In this document: piece by piece, positions 1-11,800 of the stretch
Layout of the letters: each line of letters begins with the position of its first letter
How positions within the stretch are numbered: the stretch's first letter is position 1
NCBI GenBank assembly: GCA_033807695.1
Contig: CM066306.1
Coordinates: forward strand, 2,604,001 to 2,668,000
Reading direction: 5' to 3'
Length of the DNA: 64,000 bases
Source of the DNA: Daedaleopsis sinensis
Lineage: Eukaryota > Basidiomycota > Agaricomycetes > Polyporales > Polyporaceae
Notes under the pieces: generated by a model
The model's database searches: none
The model's input: only the letters and a program-made list of their open reading frames with translations
What the model was told of the DNA's origin: nothing
Position numbers and translations under genes: made by a program

Positions 1-2942
1 ACAGGAGGGGTAAGGATCGCGTTGAGCGTCTCGCGAGTAGTGCCCCGCGCTCGTCACCCAGCACCGAAGCTCCTACTCCTGTTGAACCCACTCAGGCTGA
101 GAACCATTATGGTGCACTCCCTACATCCAATATTCTCGCATGTTTGACCTTCGCCAGCGGAAAAGTACGCATGCATAGCAAAGAATCGAGCTCGCATCAA
201 ATTCGTCGTCCCATATCCACTCTGCTTTACGGCCGCGGCGACGACTCGAACGGTGCGGAGGAGTTCAACCTTCCCGAGGTGTCTGTCTGGGCAGAGTTCC
301 GCGCTACTCCCGCTATGCAGAAACTCGCCAGCACTGGCAAAGCGGCGGAGCCATCCACCCTGGTCTTCAAGACCACCATTCATTCTAGTCAGAACACCTT
401 GCGTCCCACCCTTCTACCATTCCTCACCGAGCTCATAGCAAAGATTGAGGACCACATGCGTACACCGAATGGGCGGGGACCTCAATCTTCACCCGGACCG
501 CGGACGCAGAGTCTGTTACCACCCATCATAGCCACAACTCACCCTGCTGCTGAGGAAACGCCAGCTCGGGCCGCTGACCCGGTATCTAGCATGAAGATCA
601 GCTTCAGCCTCCGCATCGACCAGTCGAAGCTTTTGCTCACTTGTCGACCAGACGCGAACGTCATAGGCGGGCTTCATTGGGATAGTGGAGGCTTCATCAT
701 CAACATCGCTCCTGGCGCGAGACGAGTTTCCTTCACAGGTACCGTCGGTGGGCTTACGGTTTCGCTGAAGCATGGATTCTTGAGCGAAGATTGCGTCAAA
801 CTTGATGCACGCAATCTCAACTTCACCATCGGCTTCGCGAAGCTCCAACCCAAAGATGGCCACACTACGAGTTCTGTGTCCGTGGTCCTCGACACGCAAT
901 TCGCTGGTGGAATCCGTTTCTCCCGACTGCAAGATGTCTTGTGCTTCAAGGCCGTGTGGCTGGATCGTATACCTGCCTTCAGCGGCGGCTCCAACCTGCC
1001 CCCCACCGAACGTCCCTCGAACTTTACGAGTGCTCTTCCCACTCCGATCTCGGCGACAGCTACCAAACAGGAGCTCACGACGGCGGTCCTGATACGCCTT
1101 CGACGCGTTGAGTTGGATGTTGACCTCGGACAGTCTATCAGCGCCATCAAGCTCACCATGGACAATACGCTGGTTCGGACGAAAATCACCGAGACCTTGT
1201 CAGAGCTCTCTGTCGCCATTGGGCACTTTTCGATCGTCGCTTCCGGTAACCTCGCAGGGTATGCCGACATGCCCGACTTTCAATTCCAGACAGTGCGGCG
1301 TAACAACAGTCACGACGCTAAGGAAGCTGGTGGTCGGATGTTGGATCTCTCTATGACCAGTGGTGTCTTCACCGTCAAGCTCGACTCGGAATATCATGAG
1401 CTGATACAGTATCGGTAAGGCTACTTCAGTCATTTCATGATCGTATATTCTAACCACCGCAATAGTGCTGAGCCCATATCTATCTACATATACGACGACT
1501 GGTCCCGCATAGCATCTGCCGTTCCTTCTGAGGACAGAAAAGTAACACTCGACTTCGTGGTGTCTGGGACCGACATTCTGGCAATCATGACCGTTGGGAC
1601 CGTGCCGAAGCTCGTCTCATACGTCAACAAGTTTCGCACAAACCTGGACGCCCAGAGAGAAGGAGCGAGTCGCGAATCGAAGGCATTCCGGATGGCTAAC
1701 GCTCCAAAGCCGGACAACCCGCTGTCTGCCGTTGCAAACGCTATGTTCAAGACGGCACGATCCCGCCTCAAGGAGAATGAGACGGGTCTTTCGTACGTGA
1801 TCGGCCAGCGCATGAGTCTCAAGTTGAAACTCTTGCGCCTCATCGTCTTCCCTCGCTCTATGCGCGATCCCGAGCTTGCTCAATTCGTCGGCGAGGACAT
1901 TCACGCGCGCTTACAGCGTATCATTCAAACTGAGGAAGAGCCCGCAAAGCGTGAGCTACAGCTGTATTTCTCCGGCATCTCCATCTCCAAAGTCTCCCAC
2001 CTGCACCACAGTCTCATACCCAAGGAGCAGTCCCTCGACAGCCGCGACTGGCTTTCCGCTCTCGTCTCCAACTCACCAGAAGCCACCATTTTTGGGCTGC
2101 CCTCAATGGACATGCAAATGCGTTCCGAAGAGACTCAGGAAGTACACGAAGACGAGACCCGCCGCATACTGGGCTACGATTTCAGTTCGAGCTTCTCCAA
2201 GGACGGTCTCAAGGACGCGGAGGATATCTACATCTCGCTCAACATGTCGCTGTACTCGTGGCTGACGGTCCTCCGCAAGACTTTCGCCCGGGAAATGGAA
2301 CAGGTGCAACTTTCTGTGGACACGCGGAATGTCAGCGTTGGCGGCGGGGCGCAGGCTGCCTTAGCCCTCCGTAAAAAGCAGGACAGTGCGGCATCCGCCA
2401 CGAGCTCCCCTGTGGACCGCGAAGACGGCAGCATTCAGGGCGCCATGAACGCAATTCGCTCTCGTCCGCGCGGCCGTGGCTCCATATCCCGGCCTGTCCC
2501 CCTTGCCGTACACTCCTTCGACGACATTTCCGCAGCCGTACCACATTCGCATGCCATGCCAAAGTCACCAGCCCTTCCTGACCCTTCCACACGAGTCTTA
2601 TCACCTTCCGACGCAGTCTTCATGCACCCCGATTTATCCACACCGGCAGCCTTGTCCTCTACATCTGGCAGCAAGGAGAAGAAGTCGACTGGGCTTGTCT
2701 ACACGCCTCACAACAGGAAGATCGAGCGACTGACGATGCGGCAGCTGGGCGAGGCGACGCCAGACGTCATGCATCCGTTCTTCATGAAGAAAGCAGGGTT
2801 CAACCTCGAGGATTCGCTACCTCAGTACGTGCACGAATATGCGACCATGCCGACGGAAGAGATCATGAAGGCGCTGCTAAAGCTGTACACGAAGCAATTG
2901 ACGAGAAACTCGACCAGCTCACCGCTGAGTCCAGAACTTTGA
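1..2942 (+). CDS. CSF1: CSF1/BLTP1-family bridge-like lipid transfer protein, C-terminal part (5' end outside window)
   Basis: Reading frame is open from base 3, so the gene enters from the left. Exons are 3-1414 and 1466-2942, with a 51-bp intron (GTAAGG...AATAG) that splits an Arg codon, giving 962 residues. The family forms very long tubes that move lipids at organelle contact sites; yeast Csf1 is about 2,960 residues, so roughly the last third is here. The recognition rests on the beta-rich repeats typical of the family's C-terminal half and on the conserved end, where a hydrophobic helix around GFNLEDSLPQYVHEYATMP precedes the stop. A Ser/Pro-rich disordered insert lies at about 2380-2700. 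The end is convergent with YIP1, 168 bp away. The assignment is from motif memory, not an alignment. Confidence 0.75.
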
Positions 2943-3110
2943 CGGACAATTGGATGTGACAGACCCCCGGATTGATTCGACGATACCATGAGCTATATCT
3001 TACCTGTTCTATTACGATACTTTACTGCTGTGTATAATGGTATATACCAAGATCTGTTGAAAGTCATTCCACGAGGACAGAATCGATAAATCTAACGGCT
3101 ATAACAAAGG

Positions 3111-4093
3111 TTATTTGGCAGAACCTCCACCAACTCCAACATTAAATACGCTGAGCAATGCGAAACAACCGTACAATAGTCCAATGGGGTATGCGAGCAA
3201 TAGCCGCTGTTCCGACATCCGCAAAACGGCGACAAAGATGCCGGATGCGGCGTATGTGCACCAGAGGATAGACATAGTAGAGAGCATATAGCCCACAGTA
3301 CCGCTGTTCATCGCCAGTCAGTTCATTAGGTAGCCTCTCTTGTGAACACTAAGACTCACTCGAGAATGACGACCACGCTGAGAGCCCCAACCGCGACCAT
3401 AGGTAACAAACAGTATCCAAGCACGGAAACGACACGGTAAGCGTCAATGCCCTTCTCTGACATGAGATTGAGAAGGGTGTAGATGGAGAAGGAGCCGAGC
3501 ACGCCGACCCCATAGATGTATCCAAACTGTGGCTTTCCAGACTGAGACCGCCACATTATCAGCACAATTTGATGGCCTGACGACAAAGAGGACGTACGAA
3601 GAGCAAGAAGGTCCCGAAGCAAAACACAAACAACAGCGGACCTGCGAGGTCTGCATCATCCATGATGTGTTCGTTTACTTGTTGTAGCGGGTTCAGAACG
3701 GCAAGTGATTTGGCACGTATATGTGAGAAGTTGATTCCGAGCTCTACAGTAGCACACAGACCATGTCACGAATTGTTGTAGTGCCAGCACGGAGCAGGAG
3801 AACTCACCTTCTAGTAGCGGAGGCTCCCCTTCAAACCCCCCGGTTCCGAACGCAGTCCACCAACCTCCTGCCTGCTGTATGTTTCCAGCGTAGCTACCGC
3901 CCTGCTGTATGGTCCCCTGCGGCGCCATAGGACCATCCAAGCTCGAGCGCGAGCCGCCGGTGTAGAAGCTGTTGCCGACCGGGCTGGGAGCATAGAACTG
4001 GAGTGGTACCCCAGGTTGAGGCGCGACGTGTTGGGGATAATATTGGCTTTGGGAGGATGATGCAGCGTAACCCGCGTTGTTTTCTTGCCACAT
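3111..4093 (-). CDS. YIP1: YIP1 family Golgi/ER membrane protein (Rab-interacting, YIPF5-like)
   Basis: Exons on plus coordinates: 3111-3303, 3360-3541, 3598-3743, 3808-4093; introns are 56, 56 and 64 bp; product 268 residues. The N-terminal 95 residues are cytosolic and rich in Gln, Gly, Ser and Tyr. They are followed by the family hallmark [11 protein letters not shown], then FGYIYG, and five hydrophobic segments to the C-terminus (for example [21 protein letters not shown]). Yip1 proteins bind prenylated Rab GTPases and act in COPII vesicle formation between ER and Golgi. I chose the ATG at 4093 because it lies just before the conserved N-terminal tract; an in-frame ATG 93 bases upstream would add a hydrophobic leader not expected in this family. 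It shares its promoter with NSA2. Confidence 0.92.
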
Positions 4094-4227
4094 TGTCGTC
4101 GTCGGTGCTGGTAGGCAAGAACTAAGGGAGAGTAGGGTGGTGACTACTAGTAGTAGTAGAGAGCAGCGGTCCACGTTCGAGTGCAAGGCCGAGGGCTGCG
4201 CGAGACTCGGACGTGGAGGACATGCAC

Positions 4228-4239
4228 TGACGTCACGTG
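4228..4239. promoter_or_regulatory. Overlapping CRE-like (TGACGTCA) and CACGTG palindromes in a bidirectional promoter
   Basis: TGACGTCA at 4228-4235 overlaps CACGTG at 4234-4239, in the 232 bp between the divergent YIP1 and NSA2 start codons. The first is the consensus for bZIP ATF/CREB factors, the second for bHLH factors such as Cbf1. Both sequences are seen directly; use by either gene is inference. Confidence 0.45.
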
Positions 4240-4325
4240 CGCAGACTTTTCTGTCGATCGAACAAGCGCTTTCTCCTCCCTCTTACCGCCAGGTTCTCCC
4301 CTTCATCTCCTCCGTCTCCGTTTAC

Positions 4326-5387
4326 GATGGTACGTATCACGTTTGCTCAAAGAGGTCTTCGCTAACGTTTTTGATTGTACTACAGCCTCAGGTAGATATA
4401 CCAGCTATATCAGGTCGTGGAATACCCCTCACCCAAACCTTCTACAGAACGAGTATATTGAGGAGCATATCAAGCGACATGGTCGCAGGCTAGATTACTT
4501 CGAGCGCAAGTGCGTATATTCTGCTCTGCTACATCTGCTGCATCTCAACAATGTGACCCCGCAGGCGGAAACGCGAGGCTCGTGAGGTTCATCGCGCATC
4601 CGCAACCGCTCAAAAGGCCTTCGGTTTGAAGGCGAAGCTCCTCCATGCTAAGCGTCACTCTGAGAAGGTGCAGATGAAGAAGACCCTCAAGGCGCATGAC
4701 GAGCGCAACGTCAAGCAGAAGGATGCCTCGTCTACGCCAGAAGGAGCGCTTCCGACATATCTACTCGACCGCGAGGGGCAGAAGGACGCTAAGGCGTTGT
4801 CGACTGCGATCAAGGAGAAGCGGAAAGACAAGGCTGCCAAGTATGCAGTTCCCCTACCGAAGGTCCGGGGTATAGCAGAAGACGAGATGTTCAAGGTCAT
4901 GCGGACGGGAAAGAGCAAGAAGAAGGCGTGGAAGCGGATGGTCACAAAAGCGACATTCGTTGGAGAGGGCTTCACTCGTAAGCCAGTCAAGATGGAGAGG
5001 TTCATTCGCCCCATGGCACTTCGCTACAAGAAAGCGAATGTCACCCACCGTATGTATTTTTTAGAGTTCTCGTCGGGCTACGTTCTGATTGGCATGCTAC
5101 ATAGCCGATCTCAAGGCGACATTCCAGCTGCAGATCCTTGGTGTCAAAAAGAACCCACAGTCTCCGATGTACACACAATTAGGAGTGTTGACCAAGGGAA
5201 CGGTCGTGGAGGTAAATGTCTCGGAGCTGGGAATGGTCACTGCAGGCGGAAAGGTTGTGTTCGGCAAGTACGCACAGATCACAAACAACCCCGAAAACGA
5301 CGGTTGTATTAATGCCGTACTACGTGAGTTCTATCATCTATCTGGTCATGCATGTGTATTCAACATTATCGGTCCTCAGTTGTCTAA
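4326..5387 (+). CDS. NSA2: NSA2, pre-60S ribosome biogenesis factor
   Basis: Exons 4326-4328 (ATG only), 4386-4391 (CCTCAG), 4448-4509, 4565-5049, 5105-5323, 5380-5387, giving 260 residues, the same length as human NSA2. The protein begins [20 protein letters not shown] and ends [14 protein letters not shown], both nearly invariant in the family. The middle is very Lys/Arg-rich and the C-terminal half is the eS8-like beta-barrel ([17 protein letters not shown]). Nsa2 acts in the nucleolus in 27S pre-rRNA processing and recruits Nog1/Nog2-stage factors. The gene structure is odd: the first coding exon is the start codon alone, the second has six bases, and the last carries two residues plus stop. 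All five introns are 55-57 bp with clean GT-AG ends. Confidence 0.95.
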
Positions 5388-5663
5388 TGCACGACTCTCG
5401 ACGACCTTACACCTCGCCGCACCCCGGTTTTAGTAGCATCGCATATTCTTCCATGTCTCTCTCTATGGCTATGTGTATATCTGTAGTATCATTGCGCACG
5501 CTGTGTGGAATTGACGGGCTATCGCGCCTCCATGTCGTTATGTATACCTGAAGCTGAAGGCTGAGGGTACCTGTTCAGGAAACGCGGTTCGGGACTGATA
5601 GGCGCACGTACACACTCTGACTGCTACCACAACATCACCCTTGCGTCCTCAAGTTCTGCTACT

Positions 5664-6422
5664 ATGTCTGCATCACCCGCAGGCTCTCCTTCCCCTGCTC
5701 CTGGAGGCTCAAGTCATCGCCATGCTGCGACTGCGCTCGACAAGCAGCGAGTGCAGCTCGAGAAACTTTTAAAGGATCCAGCCAAACCGGCCCATATTCC
5801 CGCACCTCCGAAAGAGAAGGGCATACGCCCCGCACGCGAGATGATGAAGAACGTACAAGGCTCTAGTGCAGGTGCAGGAAGTGGAGAGTTCCATGTGTAC
5901 AAGGCTAGCAGGCGGAGAGAGTATGAACGGCTCAAGTTGATGGAAGAGGAGGCTCAGAAGGTATATTTCCATTGCAATAACGCGCGGGGGCTACTGTCCT
6001 ATTCGACCCACAAGCGGCGAGACATTTCTAACGTGTTTCCATAGGAGGCAGAACTTGCGGAGTTTGAGCAGAAGAAGCGACAGTGGGAGGAGGTGGCGGA
6101 GTCCAAGACTGCAAAGAATAGGGCGAAACGGCAGAAGAAGAAGGAGCGTGCCAAGGGCAAAAGCACGGAAAAAGGCACGGAGGAGGTGGGGCCCGGTGTT
6201 GGCTCGGGGGCGAATGGGACTCAAGCAGAAGCTCCGTTTAAGAAGAGGAGGCTTGTCAGCGGGAAGGAGATGGTGTTCAGACGACCAGGCGAAGAAGACA
6301 GTGACGAGGAGGAAGAAGACGACGACGTGGGCCCTATGACCAGCACGAACATCTCGGTGGATGATGCCCCCGCCGTGCCAATCGTGGACGGTCCGAAGAT
6401 CACGATCATTGAGGACGACTAG
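5664..6422 (+). CDS. PRKRIP1-like spliceosome-associated protein (DUF1168)
   Basis: Exons 5664-5960 and 6045-6422 around an 84-bp intron; 224 residues. The signature SSAGAGSGEFHVYKASRRRE matches the core of animal PRKRIP1 almost exactly. It is preceded by a short region with KPAHIPAPPKEK and followed by a long, highly charged helix (EFEQKKRQWEEVAESKTAKN), a Lys-rich stretch likely to act as a nuclear signal, and an acidic tail with runs of Asp/Glu. In humans PRKRIP1 is a long helical bridge in the step-II spliceosome. The same role here is inference from the motif. The ATG at 5664 is the first in frame. Confidence 0.85.
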
Positions 6423-7002
6423 GGTTCTTCGATGCGTTTCCATTGCCTATATTTTTGGATCGGCAACAGACGTATAGGAAGACCTTCCAGACAGTACTAG
6501 TCATGTGGATCTGGGTGTGTAAATGGACTATGTACGTTTGGCCCGTGCTCAGTATTCTCCTTCTCAGTGACTTCTGTGTAGAGCACCGGACCATAACCCG
6601 CCGTTGAAACCTTTCGCGCGACACTGCCAATGTGTTTAAGCGTGAAGTTACACATTCGACTCGAATGCCTGGCGATACTGCCGCGTATCCGCGTGCGATG
6701 TCGACAAAACAGCTTCTCTGGGTGGTTGTACTGTTGCGCAGTCTGACGACGGCTTCCTTGAACCCCCGTTGGGGACACATGATGTACCAAATATTGCAAC
6801 ATCTCGCAAAAACCGCTCCACTCCACCCGAAATATCACCCATTGATTTTCCAGTTGCAGCGGTCCATTAGCAGTGCGGAACATTATCGCACCAGTATCAT
6901 CTAGGGATTGCAAACGCTGTGCCGCATGCTCACATGTATATAAACCGCTTGTCCGAACGGCTAGCGAAATCATTGTCCTCGACAATCCAGGCCTTCGACA
7001 AC
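6423..7002. other. Intergenic: 3' end of the PRKRIP1-like gene and LPMO promoter
   Basis: No convincing gene. Two overlapping CTCCAC hexamers at 6816-6826 fit the carbon-repressor CreA site on the minus strand. The TATA box is listed separately. Confidence 0.5.
6937..6944 (+). promoter_or_regulatory. TATA box of the AA9 LPMO gene
   Basis: TATATAAA, 59 bp before the ATG at 7003. A strong TATA fits a highly inducible secreted-enzyme gene. Confidence 0.6.
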
Positions 7003-8180
7003 ATGCATCTCGTTTCTGTTGCGCTTACCGCTACCCTCGCATTCGGCGCCACCCAGGTCGCCGCCCACGGTGGCGTCCTGAGCTACAACATTGGTGGCCA
7101 GGACTTCAACGGGTGTGTAAACTCCAGTCGATGTATTATGTGCCACAAGTAAACTCGTCATCCCCTTGTAGCTTCGTTCCCTACAACACTCCCACTGGTC
7201 AAAGCAGCATCCAACGCGAGTGGGACACCTACAACCCAATCACCAACCCCACCGATGCTCTCCTCGCCTGTAACACGAACGGTGCTTCCCTTGGCTCCGC
7301 TCAGAAGTCCGCGACTGTCCCTGCTGGGTCCAAGGTCGTCGCGTACTGGAAGTATGTGTCCGTGTTTGTGCGATAAAGCTGAGGCATTCAAGTTGTATGA
7401 CCACAGCCAATGGCCGCACACGATCGGTCCCGTCATGGTCTACATGGCGAACTGCAACGGTGCATGCACGAGCGCGAACCCTGCTTCTCTCAGCTGGGTA
7501 AGTCCTTGGTTGGGCCTCGACACGCTGGTCGACAGCTGCTGACTCGACCTGCAGTTCAAGATTGACCAGGCCGGCTTGATCTCCGGCGCTCTCCCCACCG
7601 GCACCTGGGGTCAAGGCGAGCTCGTCGCCAACAACAACAGGTCAGCTCCATCCGCTATATTGCAGTAAAACATGCGCTGACAGGCTGGATGATAGCTGGA
7701 CCTCGACTATCCCTGCTTCTCTGGCCCCTGGCGAGTACCTCATCCGCCACGAGGTAACTCTAGATATCGATGCAGCCAACTGGACAGTATGCTGACGAAC
7801 GCATAGCTCCTCGCGATCCACACTTCGAACCAGCCCCAGTTCTACCCCGAGTGCGCGCAGTTGATCGTCACTGTAAGTGGAGTCTGCGTTATTCCCTCGA
7901 CGAGCCGCTGATCCTCCCGCAGGGCTCCGGTTCCGCCCAGCCCTCTGGCTCCTACCTTACGAAGTTCCCCGGTGCCTACTCGATGTCTGACCCCGGTGTC
8001 GGCATTGATATCTACTCGCAGCCCGTACGTGAAGCTATATACCGCGTTTCTTGAAATACTCTGACCGCTATGTTGTCCAGACCGTAACGAACTACACTAT
8101 CCCTGGTACGTTCGCAATCTTGATATCATCTATGTTACTGACCATTCATTTATTTAGGCCCCTCTGTCTGGAGCGGGTGA
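7003..8180 (+). CDS. AA9 lytic polysaccharide monooxygenase (formerly GH61), no carbohydrate-binding module
   Basis: Nine exons: 7003-7112, 7172-7351, 7407-7497, 7555-7640, 7684-7753, 7807-7872, 7923-8024, 8081-8105, 8158-8180; 250 residues. A 21-residue signal peptide ends ...QVAA, exposing His22 (HGGVLSY) as the mature N-terminus, the first ligand of the copper histidine brace. His101 (in NQWPHTIGP) is the second, and Tyr192 in QFYPEC is the axial Tyr, with the conserved Gln190 two residues before. The enzyme oxidatively cleaves cellulose or related glucans outside the cell, using electrons from a dehydrogenase or small reductant. The chain ends soon after YTIPGPSVWSG, so it is a single-domain enzyme. 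Introns are 43-59 bp. Confidence 0.95.
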
Positions 8181-8875
8181 GGTCCACGAACGGCGGTAGC
8201 TACTAGGGGGGTGGTAGTGCTACGTGTAGTGTATCGATTCGTGTATATCATTGGTCCAACAAACTTTCGGTCATACTGGATAGTGATTCATCAAGACCGT
8301 GTGACATGGGTTGCGAACTTGCGATCAGTCGGAGCGCCGTTCAACTTTGCGCGATACAAATAGGCACTAGAACTGCGAGCAAGCGCGCGAGGACTTTGCC
8401 ATAAGGATAGAACAAGCGTGGAGAAGCTGCGGTGATGATCGCCCAGCAACGTCAACTCCAGCCTCCGATGTGTTTGTGGGCGTCGTCGGTTGAGATCGGC
8501 CCGTTAGCTCCGGGGGAAGGGTTATGCAGCTTTGAAGCGCCGATGCTTTCGCGGACTTGGGGCCAACGAGGGCCAACGTGCCACTGCTGCCTACCATTAA
8601 CCAACGTTTTGACGACGCTCATGACTGCGGCTTGAATCTTCTTAAGCCTCATCGCTCAAACACCTGCGATATACAGCACGAAACGCGCCCAAGCTCGATG
8701 TCATGCGCGATGTTTCGATCCCTCCTTGGACAACATTAAGAGGTCAGCCGCTTGAGTGGAACCACCATCTCGTGTAGAAGCCGACACTTATTGGGGCATA
8801 TCGTGGTCAGATCCCTCTTCAAGCTCCGCAGCGCCTTCAGAGGACGAACTGCAAGGCTCAAGTTCTCAGAACAGG
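8181..8875. other. Intergenic / possible 5' exons of the SET gene
   Basis: No ORF here resembles a gene. The frame of the first SET-gene exon has a TGA at 8753-8755 and its first ATG at 8876, so an upstream coding exon joined by an acceptor in 8756-8870 cannot be excluded. Confidence 0.4.
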
Positions 8876-11800
8876 ATGTCGACGAGTCGTCGACGGTCAT
8901 TGCCGCGTTTGACACAGAATGCAGCGGGTCCCAGTACAAGTCGCATGGGATCTGAAAGGGGCAATGGTGGAGGTTCTAGTTATGGGCCAAGAACACAGAA
9001 CTCAGGTACGTTGGCTGGTCATTCTTATCTTGCACCGGGGTTCACGGTGGTTTGCAAGCAACCCGTACCTCTGGACCACTGCCTTCTGGTCGTGCAAGAC
9101 GCCAGCGCTCTGAAAGCAGCGAGGAGGACGCGGACGCTCAGCCATCGCAGAAGAAGAATAAGAAGAAGCGGAAAATTGACCTTTCTGGGAGCAATGCCAG
9201 GACTAGAGTGCCTGATCCCGGCCGTACTACGAATGGCCCACGACATAGCCTCTCTAGTAGTCAGAGGCCACCTGTCCCTAAATTCCCTCCCGCCCCCCCT
9301 GGCCGACGCCGGAAGACCCTGGATATTGATGCACACGACAGAGAGAAGGGCGACATCGGCCAAACGAGAAAGAGCACTCTGACGGCTGCTCGAGGTCGTC
9401 CCAGCACGCAAAGCGGAGGTCAAACCACTGGGAAGGGGGACATGCGAAGTGCCAAGTCAGCACGACGTGATACTGAAAGTCGAACAGGGCCTGCTGGACG
9501 ATCCAATGACTCTCCCCCGCCAAGAAGCGCATCCCAGTCTTCAATCCGTGGTCGTAGACAATCACGTGCAACAGTTGATGTCATCGAAGTTGAAGACGAC
9601 TCATCTCCATGTGTGTCCTCATAGTTCTATGATTGCTATGCGTAGACATCGTTCGCTAACTTTGACACACAGCACCCGCACGCAGCACATCCCGCCGCGC
9701 TTCAGCGGCAGCAGCACCCCATGAAGTCATTGAGATCTCCGATAGTGACGACGAACCGCCGTTGCCGCCTCCGCCGCCAATACCACGTGGTCAGATAGTT
9801 AAACCTCGACCTCCTCCTATCGCATATAAAGAAGAGGGGGGTATCATCTTCTTGGACGAGTCAGACGACGAAGAACCAGCGTCGAACAATAGTATAATCA
9901 ACGCTGCGCGACAATCCGCAGTCACAGCTCCTACACCTACACCTACCCCTTCTCCCGCTTCGATACGAAGCCGTAGCAACGCTACATCTGTCCACGAACG
10001 CTCCTCTCCCGCGTCTGGTCTTCCTGCCGTTCAACAGCAAAGTTCCACACCTCCGATGTCTGGCCAAAACATCCGCCCGATCTCAATGTCGCCCGAACCT
10101 GACGTGGAAATGCATGCTGACCCGTCAGGAACACAGTTGGGCATGGGCTCGGATGTCAGCATGGACGACGATGACGACCATTTGCTGCGCGAAACGTCGG
10201 TTCAAGATGAACAGACCTCGGCGTCCATAGTAGAGGATGGTCTCGCCTCTGAGCTCATGCCCAACAGCCCCATCGATTCTCCCCTTGCGGACATTGCAGT
10301 AGCTGATGAAGCCGTTGATCGAGCAGTAACACCTCTTCCAGGACAACCGTCACAAGAAGAGCAACCCATCAATCGGGAAGACATAGAAATCCTGGATAGT
10401 GCCTCTTCCCCCTTCAGAATGGCTTCACCATCGCAACTGGTACCACCACATATTGTGAATCCTCCGGATCCGTTGACTGTGAATAGGGAGAGTAGTGTTT
10501 CATCCGTTCGTGCTTCCCCTCCAGTGGCATTCCCTCATCCGTCAGATGCTCTCCGCGCTGAGACCGCTAGTCCGGTCTCGTCAATTCTCGATTCCCGCCT
10601 GCAAGACCTGTCGATCACATTGCCGTCAGAAATGGCGCCTAGATCCCCTGTGGCGCCTCCCCCAGCGACTTCTCCAGGTGAGTCCTCTTACACATGCAGC
10701 TGGATCGCGAAGATGAACACCCGAACGACAGTCTCCCCGGCTTCGGCGGCTGTTCGTTCACCCAAATCGAGTACTCCAAGTAGGACACGCCCTCGTCCTC
10801 GACTACAGGGCACCTTGTATGGCAACGCCGATGGCTTCTTTGGGTCCGTGTTACGACTATCCCAGAAACGACGACTGAGCACTCAATCTCGAGCACATAG
10901 CAACGCCATGAGCCCGTCCTCCATGCATTCCTCGCCGACAAGGTCGCCGGCCGTTGCAAGAGCTGAAATTTCTGCTACCCTGTCTACTGTCGTCGCAGAG
11001 CCTCCGGAGGCACTGATGGAAGAGGTTGTATCGCAGAGTCAGGGTGCGTTAGCAGGAACCACACGAATCGACGAGATGCAGGAAATCACCCAGGACACGA
11101 CAGCCCCGCTCCTACTATCCGAGATGACGCCAACTCTCTCGTCCGACGCAGCCAGTACCCAAGAACAGACTCCAGGCGGTTCAACGAAAGAACAAGCTGA
11201 AGCTTCAAAGGTAAGTCAAACCATTCACATCTCCATTGCAAAGCTAGCTGAATATCTATTGTTACCTCCGAAGCAGGACGATACTGACACCCCCCGTAAC
11301 AAGACGCCAACTGTCGACAATGGTAATGCCAGGAGTCAGCCGGTCAAGAAGTCTCTGTCTGAGTTATTCGAGAAAGCGGTTGCCAACGCCCGCGACAATC
11401 GAAGTGCAAATACGAATGTTCAAGACAAGTCGGAGGCTCGCCGCAACTCGGTTGCTTGTGAAGCGCGGAACATCCCTGAAGAGCTTATTGACCTCACGAG
11501 TGACGGTGACGATATACCCCCACCAGTCCCTCAAGCTGTTCCCATCACACCAGTGACCAGCAAAGGTGATGCATACTACATCCACTTTGATTTAGCTGCA
11601 CTCACACTGACACCAGTCTCAATAGTGCAACCATCCTCGCCCGGATCTCCTCCAGTGGGTACTTCAAAGCCTGTCTTGAATTCTATACCGCACCTGTCTT
11701 TCTCTGTACGCAAGCGTGCGCGGCTCATTCGACCTCAGCAGCAATCGCCGATCAAGGGCAAGGGCACAATTCCACCTATTCCTCGGAATCTGTGCATTGT

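Noticed and set aside
7498..7554. LPMO C-terminal CBM1 module
   Set aside because: Looked for Cys-rich cellulose-binding residues after the catalytic domain; the protein stops at 8180 without them.
10678..10700. 23-base GTGAGT...CAG as a very short intron
   Set aside because: Too short for splicing; the 54-bp version ending at 10731 has a better length and gives a smoother protein.
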